Shown here: one piece after another, positions 32,780 to 41,740 of the stretch
How the letters are laid out: the number at the start of each line of letters is the position of its first letter
Position numbering within the stretch: the stretch's first letter is position 1
Source of the DNA: Pyropia haitanensis
Lineage: Eukaryota > Rhodophyta > Bangiophyceae > Bangiales > Bangiaceae
Length of the DNA: 64,000 nucleotides
Direction of reading: 5' to 3'
Assembly: GCA_008729055.1 (NCBI GenBank)
Contig: SDUX01000001.1
Location: 372,001-436,000, forward strand
Position numbers and translations under genes: made by a program
The notes under the pieces: model-generated
The model's database searches: none
The model's input: the letters and a program-made list of their open reading frames with translations, nothing else
What the model was told of the DNA's origin: nothing

Positions 32780-35046
32780 TCACAACGGGGCCTGCAGCTC
32801 GTGGTTGACGCTGTTGGGGTCGTTCAGCCCCGCGCGGGTGTCGCGCTTGGACTGCCAGGCGGCTCCCCCCGAGCGGCACCCCCCCTCCCACACGTGCACA
32901 AAGTGGTCCATCCGCGGGTAGTGGGCGTCAAAGATACGGCGGTAGTAGCACTCCTCCTTGGTCGCGGGCGGGTTGGTCTTGGACTGTGCCGCCTCAAACT
33001 CCTCGTCGCTCACCTGCGCCTCGCAGTGCGCCTGGATGACCTCCACCCAGTTGGACCCGACGCCTTCACACTGCATCGCCTTGGTCCGGTACAGCAGCGC
33101 GTTGGGCAGGCCGTACTCGGCAGAGGAAAATAGGTCCCGCAGCATCTGCTTTTCAATCCGCCCGTCCTTGATGACCTTGCGGTCAGGGTCTATCCGCATG
33201 GCCTGAGGACATGCAAGGGGGGACAAAAGAAATGCAGACATGGAGGGACACGCAACGAAAGAGCCAAGGAACGCACAGGAAGAGCCGCACCCGGTCAGAG
33301 ACTGCCCACACCCACCGCAAGCGCACGTCCGTTCACCCAACCCCACACACGAGCTCCAAAATGCATCCCAAAAGGCACGCGAGCCAGCAGACAAACGAGA
33401 GACAGAGGGGCCACGGAAACGTACAATGTCGACAAATGTCGTGTCCAAAAACGGAACGCGCGCCTCCAGCCCGTGGCTCATCGTCATCCGGTCAGCACGG
33501 AGGAGGTTGGCCTGGTGCAGATGGCTAAAGATACGCCGGTTCTCCTTTTGCAGCGCCGCACCACCATCGTCCGTCGGGGCGTCAAAGAAGTACTGGTAGC
33601 CAGAGAAGAGCTCGTCCGCCCCCTCCCCCGTGAGCACCATCTTGACATACTGCGACGCGAGCTCCGCGAGGAAGTAGTTGGGGATGCACGACCGGAGCAG
33701 CTCCGGCTCGTACGTCTCGGCACGGTACACAATGGTGGGGATGAGCGCCAGTGCCTCTTCGGGCGTAAAGATGCGCTCATGATGCTCCGTGCCAAGGACC
33801 TTGGCCATGGCACGGGCGGCCATGATGTCAGGCGAGTTGCCCATCCCCACCGTAAAGGTGTGGAAGAGCTTGCCTTTGGGCAGGCCCGGCGAGTGAAAGT
33901 CGATGCCCTGCTCTTCAGCCAGCTTCTTCATGACACTGGGGGCGTCCTCACACGCAAACCAACCAAGACGCAGCAGGACAAGACATCAGGCAGCCTCGCC
34001 ACAGGCGATGGACCGTCAATAACAGCCCAGACGAGAGACCAGAAAGGGATAGGGGGAGGCTCAGGGAGCTCCCACACCCTACGCTCAGCCCGTGACAACC
34101 TCCGCACGCCGCTCAGGATGCCAAGACCGCACCAGCGGGGGGCCGCGCACACACACGGCCACTCACACACGTGCCACGACAGCAGCCGTCTACCCCACCC
34201 CTCCACAGGCTCACCCTCTCCACCCCGACTCCCTCCCACCAACCAATGCAAAACCCCCCGTTCCCCCCGCACGTACCTGCAGGTAATGCAGCTGTCCAGC
34301 CCGCCCGACAGCAACGCCCCGTACGGCACGTCGCTCATCATGCGCAGGCGGACCGCCTCAATCAGCCCGTCGCGCACCTCCTCGTCCTTGACCGGCGGCA
34401 GCCCGCCAGCGTCGTCCACGTCCCAGCGGGGCTCGTAGAACTTGACAAACCCGCGGGCCTTGGTGTAAAAATGGCCTGGCGGGAACAGCTGCACCGACTC
34501 ACAGTTGTCGTGGATGGCCTTGAGCTCCGACGCAAACATCACGCGCCCGTCGGCGGTGGTGCCCAGGTACAGGGGCTTGATGCCGACGCTGTCGCGGGCG
34601 GCCACGTACTCGCCCGTCGCCTCGTCCACGAGGACGAGCGCAAACATGCCGTGCAGGCGGGGCACCCACGCGGCGGGGTCGGGGCCAAACGCGCGGGCCA
34701 GGTGCAGCACCACCTCCGAGTCACTGCCCGTGACGGCGGGCGAGCCGAGGGCGACCACCTCGGGGAGCTCGAAGAGCGACCGAAAGTTGTAAATCTCCCC
34801 GTTCACCACCGCCGCGAGGTTGCCGAGCGCGGGCACATCCAGGGCAGAGCCGACGAGTGGCTGGTGCGCGTGCGGCGACGGGTCCATGATGCTCAGCCGC
34901 TCGTGGCCGAGCGCAAAGGTGGGCCGGCAGTAGACCGCCGAGTGGTCGGGGCCGCGCGTGGTCATCCGGCTCGACAGCTCCTGGACGGCCGCCTCGGCCA
35001 GGAGGGGGGAGCCCTCTCGGTCAAAGATGGCGATAATACCACACAT
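32780..35046 (-). CDS. ASN: Asparagine synthetase (glutamine-hydrolysing), three exons
   Basis: Exon 1 is 35046-34277, intron 1 34276-33936 (GTACGT...CCCAG), exon 2 33935-33425, intron 2 33424-33203 (GTACGT...CTCAG) and exon 3 33202-32780. The spliced protein has 567 residues, normal for eukaryotic AS-B. It starts MCGIIAIFD, exposing the Cys nucleophile of the N-terminal glutaminase. The glutaminase domain shows TRGPDHS, GHERLSIMD and VVNGEIYNF. The synthetase domain carries the ATP PP-loop SGGLDSC (247-253; the usual last Ser is Cys), then LTGEGADELFSGY and RADRMTMSHGLEARVPFLD. The enzyme makes asparagine from aspartate, ATP and glutamine. Intron 2 is 222 bases, a multiple of three with no in-frame stop, so unspliced message would add 74 residues. 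Confidence 0.95.
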
Positions 35047-35128
35047 GGTGGCGGCGGCGGTGGCGGCGGCAGCGCCGCCGGCGAGGTGGGGTAAAGGCGG
35101 GGCGGGGCGCGGCGCGCCGCCCGCCTAG

Positions 35129-35180
35129 CTCGGCGCCGGTCGGCCCACCTCGGCGCCGGTCTGCTGCCTCGGCGCCGGTC
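35129..35180. promoter_or_regulatory. Three 13-bp direct repeats upstream of asparagine synthetase
   Basis: The motif CTCGGCGCCGGTC occurs at 35129-35141, 35149-35161 and 35168-35180, spaced 20 and 19 bases, about 85-135 bases before the ATG. Each contains the palindrome GGCGCC. The spacing, about two helical turns, suggests a protein-binding array, but function is inferred only. Confidence 0.5.
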
Positions 35181-35687
35181 GGCGGCGGCGGCGGCAGCGG
35201 CACGGTGGCGCGGCGCGGAGCAGGGCGCCGGAGCGGACCGACCGGCGGCGGCGACCACGCCCGTACCCCCAAACCGCCAGCCACGTCGGCCCGACGAGGT
35301 GGTCGCGACAGGGACCCCGCCGCTGGGCAGCCGCCACCCACATATAGCGCGTGGACGGGTGTGCGGGCGGCGGGGGGGTGGGGGAGGACAGGACAGCCGT
35401 TTTAGGGGGGAGAGGAGGGCGGCTGTAGGGGGCGGCCTTCCCCCCCCCCCCCCCCAGCACAGGCAGCGCCACAGACAGCGCCAGGGGCGCCGCGAGGGGC
35501 ACACGCGCTCGCCGGGGCAAAGGGGATCCCCGCTGGGTGGCCCGTTGGGAGGGGGGTGAGGCGAGAGAGGGGGGGGGGGTGTAGCGTTGCGTGCCGGCCG
35601 CGCAAAACCTGCGTGGCGCCCCCCGCCCCCAGCCCCCCCCCCCCCCCCCCCCCCCCCACCCGACGGCCCGCCGGCAGACGGGCCGCG

Positions 35688-35688
<1 letters not shown>

Positions 35689-35747
<59 letters not shown>

Positions 35748-35775
35748 ACCGCCGCCGCCGCCGCCGCCGCCGCCG
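35689..35775. repeat. GCC/CCG trinucleotide microsatellite
   Basis: Two runs of GCC repeats are separated by GACGCGAC. It lies in the asparagine synthetase/ERG2 divergent region and is not part of a supported coding sequence. Confidence 0.9.
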
Positions 35776-36893
35776 GCGTCCCACGAGGAGATGGACGGGC
35801 ACGCCGTCTCGCGGAGCGACGGCGGGTGGCGTGAACCACCAGGCGGAAGCCGGGCCGGGCATGGCCTGCCTGGCGGGGCCTACCCCCCTCTCACGCCCAG
35901 CGGAGGGGGGTGGCGCGCGAGCTCGACTGGTCGGGCCACGCACAACATGCTGTGATGGTCGCGGCGGTCGCCGGCGAACGGCGGACGGCGGACGGTGCGG
36001 AGGCCACGGATCGCGCGGCCTTTTGGGGGGGCGGGCGCGGAGATGGCTCGCGCCGCCGGGTCCACCGGAAGCTCTGGGCCAGTGGGCGTCTTGCGCGGGG
36101 TGAATGGGGGGGGGGCTACGTACGGCCCAATGAGATCCGTCATCTCTCGCCGCAACGCGAGGGCCGTCCCGCCAGCGGGGGTGCGTTGCTTCGGGCCACG
36201 GCGGTGGGGGTGGGGAGAGAGGGGGGGGGCCGTCTCCGAGACCGCCAATGGGTGGCGAGCACGCGGCGGCTGCCGCATCACAAGTCGCTGTAACCGGGTC
36301 AACGTGAATGAGCGGGCCGGCTGACCGGCGCACGCTCGGGTGGCGGTCGACCTTCGGCGCCGTGGCCCGCCGCGACCCCCAATCACAACTCGCTGAAAGC
36401 CGAGGGGGCCCGGCCCAAGTGCCCCCCCCCTCCTCGCGGCCGGTGGGGCCGCTCAGGCGGGCCATCCCATCCCGGTGGCTGTGGGTCACAGATTGCTGTA
36501 ACCGGTGAAGAGGGTGCGGGTGTGGCCGGAGGAATCACGGAGTCCTGGCGCCACTCATCATCGCGTGGCCTGCGGTGGACGGCCGTGTCGATGCCCTTCC
36601 CCCGGCTTGGCCTGCTCCGGCGCAGGGTTCAACAACCCCTGTCAGAGCTCTTCGACCGTCACATCGATTCGATCAGGGGTGATCGGCTGTTGACAAACGA
36701 TTCTTTGCCTGAATTCGTAAATCCAATGACAATTACGTGCACTACTTTCCGAACGCACCGTTCCCTTGAAACAGCGAAGTGTTCCGAAGCAGTTGCATGC
36801 GACAGCGAGAGCTTGCTCGCCTTCGAGGAGCGCGCCCCAGGATTTGAACTGCCTTCAACGCGAGCCGCCTTGCCCAGCCTTGCCGCCCCCCCC

Positions 36894-36989
36894 CTCCTCA
36901 CCCCTGCCGTCCCCCCGCTCCTCACCTCTGCCGTCCCCCCCCTCCTCACACCTGCCCTCTCCGCCCCTCACACTCCTGCCGTTTCCCCC
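36894..36989 (+). repeat. Pyrimidine-rich 24-bp tandem repeat before ERG2
   Basis: Four imperfect units with starts at 36894, 36918, 36942 and about 36964 each begin CTCCTCA or similar, followed by CCTGCCGTCCCCC-like sequence. The array ends about 40 bases before the ERG2 ATG and continues into C/T-only sequence, so it may form the core promoter or 5' leader. Confidence 0.75.
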
Positions 36990-37030
36990 CCCCCTTCTCT
37001 CGCCCCCCCCCCCTTTCCCTCTCCCGCAGC

Positions 37031-37741
37031 ATGTCCCGCACTGCCATCACCCCTCCGCCCCCCCCCCGCCTGCGGTTGGCCACGGCCGTTGCCGCCGCGG
37101 CGCTGGCTGTTGGCCTGGCGCTCACGCTCGGCGTCGGCCACCCGTCCCAGTACCTCTTCACCCCCGCCGCGATGCAGGGGCTGGCGGTCGCGTCGCTGGC
37201 CGAGGTCGCCGCGGCCTCCCCCACCAACACCACCACCGCGGCGGACATGCCTGCCATTGCCGACGCGCTCGTCCGGCGGCTGCGGTCGGCGTACGGGGAC
37301 CACATCCTGCCGTCCCCGCCGTGGGTGCTCAACGCGGCGGGCGGCGCGATTGGTGCCATGCTCGTCCTTCACTGTTCCCTCTCCGAGTACGTCATCCTGT
37401 TTGGGACGCCGCTGGGGACGCGCGGCTTCACGGGGCGCTTTGCGGCGGACGACTACTTCACCATCCTGGCCGGCGAGCAGACCGCCTTCCGGCCGGGCGC
37501 GTGGACCGCCGAGGTGTACCGGCCAGGGGAGATGCACCACCTGGCGCGGGGGGACGCCAAGGTGTACGCGCTGTCGCCGGGGGGGTGGGCGCTCGAGTAC
37601 GCGCGGGGGAACATCGTGTCGATGCTGCCGTTTGGGGCGGCCGACGGCGTGTGGAGTACGCTCGACTGGGTGGGGCTGTGGGGGATGGTGCGGGTCAGCG
37701 CGGTGGGCATTGTGCGAGAGCTGCTCAAGGGCAAGGTGTAG
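37031..37741 (+). CDS. ERG2: C-8 sterol isomerase, ERG2/sigma-1 receptor family
   Basis: This intronless 236-residue protein contains one N-terminal membrane segment (about 14-34, LRLATAVAAAALAVGLALTL) anchoring it in the ER. The conserved ERG2 core follows: ILPSPPWVLNAAGGAIGAML (92-111), HCSLSEYVILFGTPLGT, GRFAADDYFTILAGEQTAF and WALEYARGNIVSMLPFG. The acidic pair proposed for proton transfer is visible as Asp140/141 in AADDY and Glu189 in WALEYARG, equivalent to Asp126 and Glu172 of the sigma-1 receptor. The enzyme shifts the sterol double bond from C8 to C7. Land plants use the unrelated EBP/HYD1 isomerase for this step, so the fungal/animal-type enzyme is informative about the lineage. 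The start ATG follows the pyrimidine repeat. Confidence 0.95.
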   Translation: MSRTAITPPPPPRLRLATAVAAAALAVGLALTLGVGHPSQYLFTPAAMQGLAVASLAEVAAASPTNTTTAADMPAIADALVRRLRSAYGDHILPSPPWVLNAAGGAIGAMLVLHCSLSEYVILFGTPLGTRGFTGRFAADDYFTILAGEQTAFRPGAWTAEVYRPGEMHHLARGDAKVYALSPGGWALEYARGNIVSMLPFGAADGVWSTLDWVGLWGMVRVSAVGIVRELLKGKV

Positions 37742-39035
37742 GGTCTGCGGGGACGGGTTCATCTGTTGGTCCAGGCTCACTGCGGCGAGGAGAGCTCAAG
37801 CTGTCGCATCGTGAGAAAAGTGAAACCCTGACATGGCGCGGACCCCCTTGCGGCTGCGTGTCTCTCTGAATATGAAATCGGACACTTTCTAGCGGCATTT
37901 CTGGATCTTTCCTGCCTCTGGAGTGTGGGAGGGTTGCAATATTTTAGAAATATCCAATCGTCAGCATGAATACAACTCATTTACATCGGTTCCCCAATTT
38001 TCTTCACTATTCGCTTTTTTTTTGCGAAAGCCGCAGAGCCAGTCAAGCGGTGAACTCCACAGCCAGCTTTGGGAAAACGGTCTGCTCCATCTGTGCTGTC
38101 CCCCGGACCCGGCTCAGACGACCTCCGGAGAGGACGCCAGACTATACGCCGAGATCAAAAAACTGTACTGCCTCTACGTCGCCGTCAGGGGTTGAACCCC
38201 GTACACACGCCGAGATAGCCATACCATTGCAGTGCTCGTCACTTCCTATGCATTCGACTCATGTTGCGGTTGTGTGCTTCTCGTGCATGTGGACAGAAGC
38301 CTATCGATCGCCTTCCATGTGTCGTTGGGTACCAGCAGCGAGCACCATCGTCGTGCGCGGTCACAGCGGTCGTTTCTCACACGCATCGTGTCATCGGCTG
38401 CAGAGAGAATAAAATAAATTCAGTGAATGAACAATAGAAAGTGATGCGACATAATCTATCGTTACATAAAATGCAGAGCAAAAAAATGCGTTATTGTTCC
38501 ATCCCTGCCGTGCCAGCAGTGGATCGGAGCCGTGCCGGCGGTGGGTCGGAGCCGTGCCGGCGGTGGGTGGGAGCTGGGCCGGCGGCGGCGGTGGGTCGGA
38601 GCCGTGCCGGCGGTGGGTGGGAGTCGGCGGCGGTGGGTGGGAGTCGGGCCGGCGGTGGGTGGGAGCCAGGCCAGGAGGAAGGCTGTCGCAGTCGCCGCCA
38701 CCGCCGCCGCCGCCGCAGCCGCCGTTGCTGCCGCCCGGCTGGGCGGCGGCGCCTGCGCGGCGTCTCCCCCCCCCCGCCCCCCCTACCGCCCGTGTGCAGC
38801 GCGTGGCGCCGGCGCCGGCGCCGGTGGGGGCGCGGACATGTGTCCTGCGCAAGTATCGGCCATCGTCACGGGCCTCTCGGCATACATTCTGCGGCCGCAC
38901 ACAGGAGATTCCAGCCCGGTGCGATGAGAGTAAGGTATCGGGTGTTCGACCCGCTGGAGAGGCCTCCCACCCAACGCCGCGACGCTTCCACCTCCACCTG
39001 CCCCCTCCTGGCAGCCCCCGTACCGTCCACCCCCA
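37742..39035. other. Intergenic, convergent 3' regions with minisatellite
   Basis: This gap separates ERG2 and KTI12. The 37880-38480 part is notably AT-richer than the window (A/T runs around 38410-38470). A minisatellite occupies 38524-38669. No coding frame is convincing. Confidence 0.55.
38524..38669. repeat. Minisatellite, about 21-bp units
   Basis: The sequence GAGCCGTGCCGGCGGTGGGT and variants recur about six to seven times in tandem with unit-length variation (some units lack GCCGTG). It lies outside any supported gene. Confidence 0.85.
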
Positions 39036-40138
39036 TCACCCCCCCCGCAGCACCACGTTCAGGTGCGCTACGTACCGCGCGGCCTCTTCGCGCACCCCCC
39101 CCCCCTCCCCCCCCCGGTCTAGGCCGCCCGCCCCCCCCGCGCCGGCCAGCCGCACGTACGCCTTGCGGATGCGCCGCAGGTCGGCCGCCGTCACCGCCCG
39201 GCCGACCGTCACGCCGGCCGTGTTGGGCTGGCCGGCGGGCACGCCGGGGACCCCCCCCCCCCCCCCCCCACGCCCGCGGCGCCCCCCCAACCGCCCCCCC
39301 CCGCCGCCGCCGCCGCGTCCTCCCCCGCCGCCAGCAGCGCCGCCTCGACGCCCCGGCACGCCGCGTCGACGGCGGCGAGGGTGTTGCCGCCGACGGGCGG
39401 GCGCGGCGCGGTGCTCGTCGCCGCCGCCAGCGGCGCCGACGCGGCGCCGCGGAGGGCGGCGGCAATGGCGGTCACGTCGAGGGTGGGGGGGGGGGGGGGA
39501 GGGGGGGGACTCGGCGCCCCAGCTGGCACTGCCAGGCGTGGGATGCGCCGCCGCGTCAGCCGCCGCCGCGGCCGCCGACGTGGTGAGGGCGCGGGCGTCG
39601 CCGTCGCTGGCTCCTCCTTGACCACCACCAGGGGACACCGCCACCGCCGACGCCGCCGCTGCCGCCGCTGCCGCCGCCGGTGGAGGCAGGGGGGCCAGGA
39701 AGAGGGGCCGCTCCCACCGGTGGCGGTGCGCTTCTGGCACCTCGAGGGGCACGCCGTGCGCGTCGGGGCGCCCTCCCCCCTCCCCCCCCCCGTCAGCACC
39801 ACCGCGCACGGGGTGCGGGCGGCGCGGGCGAGGCACCACAGCTCGTAGCGGAAGCCCTTGATGGCCGTCCCGCCATCCACAATGACGGTGGTGGCGGCGG
39901 ACAGGTGCCGCTCCACGTGCTCCCGCACGGACGCGCGAGCCGCGGCGGCTGCAGCAGCGGCGGCACCGGCGGCGGCGGTGGTGGTGGTGGCAGTGGCGGC
40001 GGAGGTGGGGGTGGCCAAGCCGGCCGGGACGTCGGGGGGAGCAACGACCAGCGTGGGGGAGGGGAGCGCCGCCGCCAGTTCACGGGCTGCAGTGGACTTT
40101 CCCGACCGGGAAGGGCCGACGATGAGGAGCAGGGGCAT
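39036..40138 (-). CDS. KTI12: KTI12-like Elongator regulator (P-loop), frame broken at three homopolymers
   Basis: The ATG at 40138 begins MPLLLIVGPSRSGKSTAARE, a P-loop (residues 8-16), followed by VIVDGGTAIKGFRYELWCLA, the hallmark of KTI12, a carrier-tRNA-binding ATPase that works with Elongator on wobble-uridine modification. The frame is then lost and regained. The neighbouring frame supplies AHRHRWERPLFLAPLP, matching the RWDxPLF motif. The first frame returns with LDVTAIAAALRGA and NTLAAVDAACRGVEAALLAA. The second frame ends with VTAADLRRIRKAYVRLAG and YVAHLNVVL, the KTI12 C-terminus. Each switch falls at a homopolymer: 39775-39791 (C6 T C10), 39485-39508 (G15 A G8) and 39251-39269 (C19). 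I treat this as one gene with sequence-length errors. Long Ala/Gly linkers are typical of this genome. Confidence 0.82.
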
Positions 40139-40882
40139 CGTGGGGGGAGGGGGAAGGGGAAGAAAAAGGGGGGGGGGAGCACACAGAGGTAAAGGTCAGA
40201 CGATCGCGTTGGAGGGAAGACGCCGCTCCGGGGTGGGGTCGGGCGCGCAGAGCGTTGAGGGCGGAAGAGGTGGCATGTGGAGAGAAGATGCATGGCTGGC
40301 GGCGACGCGTGATCCTCGGATGCACGTGGCAGTGAGGTGTCAAGTATACGCAATTGATAGCCTCCTTCCTCTGGAACAGGAGTGTGCGTACTGCATGCAT
40401 TCCCCCATAGGGCGGCATCTCGCCGCCGCTCTCGTGGGTGCGGGCTCGGGCGTCGAGCTCACGCCCCCCCCCGCCGCCGATCTGCCTCGTGTGGCCAGCC
40501 GACCGCATTGAGGCGCCTGCCGCTCCGGCGGGGGCCAATAGGGGCACCCCGGCCGAGGCGTCGCCCAATCGCCGCGGCCGCCTGCGTGCGGCCGTGCCGC
40601 GGCCGCCGCCGCCCGTGGCGGCCGTCCCGCCCCCGCCGGGCGGCCACGGCGCCACCCCGCGGTGTCGTCCCGCCGCCCAGCGTCAGCGACCGGCCCGCCT
40701 CCCCCCAATCGTTCCGCCCCCCCCTCCACCACACCCGACCATCCACCGCGCTCGTCCCCGTCGTCCCTGCCGCCATCTTGTATCTCCGCCGCCCCACGCT
40801 TGCTTGCTCCCGCACGTGTTCGCGCTTCTTTCGCCCCGCCTTTTTTTCTTTCCACCTCATCCCCCCCTTCCCCACGGACGGT
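40139..40882. promoter_or_regulatory. Divergent promoter (KTI12 / phycobilisome linker) with CCAAT boxes
   Basis: This 744-base region contains CCAAT at 40535-40539, 40565-40569 and 40705-40709, all on the + strand, 174-348 bases before the linker ATG. A pyrimidine-rich stretch (about 40830-40880) precedes that ATG. Spacing and orientation suggest the boxes serve the linker gene; binding by an NF-Y-like factor is inferred. Confidence 0.45.
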
Positions 40883-41740
40883 ATGGCGTTTGTTGCGACT
40901 GCCCCGCTGGGCGCCTCCACCCTGCTGGCCGGCGGGCGGACGGCGGTGTGCACCGCCGCCCGCGGCGTCGCGGCGTCGACGCCCGTGGCGTCGCGGGCGG
41001 CCGCCCCCGCCGCGGCCCCCGTGACGATGGCCTTTTCCTCCATCCAGAACATCCTCACCGCCGCGCCGGTGTCGCTGCCCGAGGCGTCAGTCGCGGACGT
41101 GATCACCGCGGTGTACAAGCAGGTGCTCGGCAACGCGCACCTGATGGAGAGCGAGCGGGCGGAGCTCGCCGTCGCCGAGTCTGCCTTTGCCATCACCGGC
41201 GACGTCCGCGCGTTTGTCCGCGCCGTTGGCGTGTCGGCGGCCCACACGAGCCGCTTCTTTGAGAGCGGCTCGCTGGTGCGCTTTACGGAGCTCGCCTTTA
41301 AGCACTTCCTCGGCCGTGGCCCCCGCGACCGCGCCGAGTGGGCGTCGGCGATGGCCGCCTATCACACCGGCGGCGGCGTGGCGGGGGTGGTGGACTGGTG
41401 CGTCGAGAGCGACGAGTACATGAACACGTTTGGGGACTCGACGGTGCCCTACTGCGTGTTCCGTGGCGAGTACCCGACCAACGAGGAGTTTAACCGGATG
41501 CTCGTCCTCCGCGGCGCGCCGTCGTCGTCGGACAAGGTGGCGGGGGGGGTGGACCGCCTGGCGGGGGCGGTCGCGGGGGGCAGCAGCCCCAACTGGCTGT
41601 CCATCTCCAAGGGCCTCCCGGCGGGGACGGAGAAGGGGACGGGCTTTGTCATTGGGGGGCACTGGACCAGCACACAGCGCAACCCGCGGGCGCCGGTGCG
41701 GGTCGGCACCAAGATCCCAGGCGGGGTGGTGTTCAACTGA
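40883..41740 (+). CDS. Phycobilisome linker-domain protein, plastid-targeted
   Basis: This is a 285-residue intronless protein. Residues 1 to about 48 (MAFVATAPLGASTLLAGG... to APVTMAF) look like a plastid transit peptide. Residues about 68-190 form a PBS-linker domain: VADVITAVYKQVLGNAHLME, ERAELAVAESAFAITGDVRA, FVRAVGVSAAHTSRFFESGS and FTELAFKHFLGRGPRDRAEW, ending in DEYMNTFGDSTVPY. Such domains sit inside phycobiliprotein hexamers and order rods or attach them to the core. The C-terminal 90 residues (with NWLSISKGLPAG and TSTQRNPRAPVRVG) are not from the linker domain and may contact another rod or core element. It is probably a rod or rod-core linker of a red algal phycobilisome. The ATG at 40883 begins the leader. 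This gene is the main evidence for the organism type. Confidence 0.9.
   Translation: MAFVATAPLGASTLLAGGRTAVCTAARGVAASTPVASRAAAPAAAPVTMAFSSIQNILTAAPVSLPEASVADVITAVYKQVLGNAHLMESERAELAVAESAFAITGDVRAFVRAVGVSAAHTSRFFESGSLVRFTELAFKHFLGRGPRDRAEWASAMAAYHTGGGVAGVVDWCVESDEYMNTFGDSTVPYCVFRGEYPTNEEFNRMLVLRGAPSSSDKVAGGVDRLAGAVAGGSSPNWLSISKGLPAGTEKGTGFVIGGHWTSTQRNPRAPVRVGTKIPGGVVFN

Larger units (their letters stand above)
35047..37030. other. Divergent region (asparagine synthetase / ERG2) with repeats
   Basis: About 2 kb. The asparagine-synthetase side holds three copies of a 13-bp element (35129-35180). A C-run (35636-35656) and a GCC microsatellite (35689-35775) lie in the middle. About 36650-36830 is less GC-rich. 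The ERG2 side ends in a pyrimidine-rich 24-bp tandem repeat (36894-36989). No gene is called; large open frames here are low complexity. Confidence 0.55.

Noticed and set aside
36825..36870. Possible T-arm (AGTTCAAATCCTGG) on the minus strand
   Set aside because: The flanking bases do not form a five-pair T-stem and no acceptor stem is found.
38140..38220. tRNA-like box on the minus strand (GGTTCAACCCC with a downstream T6)
   Set aside because: The B-box-like sequence and T-run are present, but I cannot pair an acceptor stem or a D-arm at the right distance.
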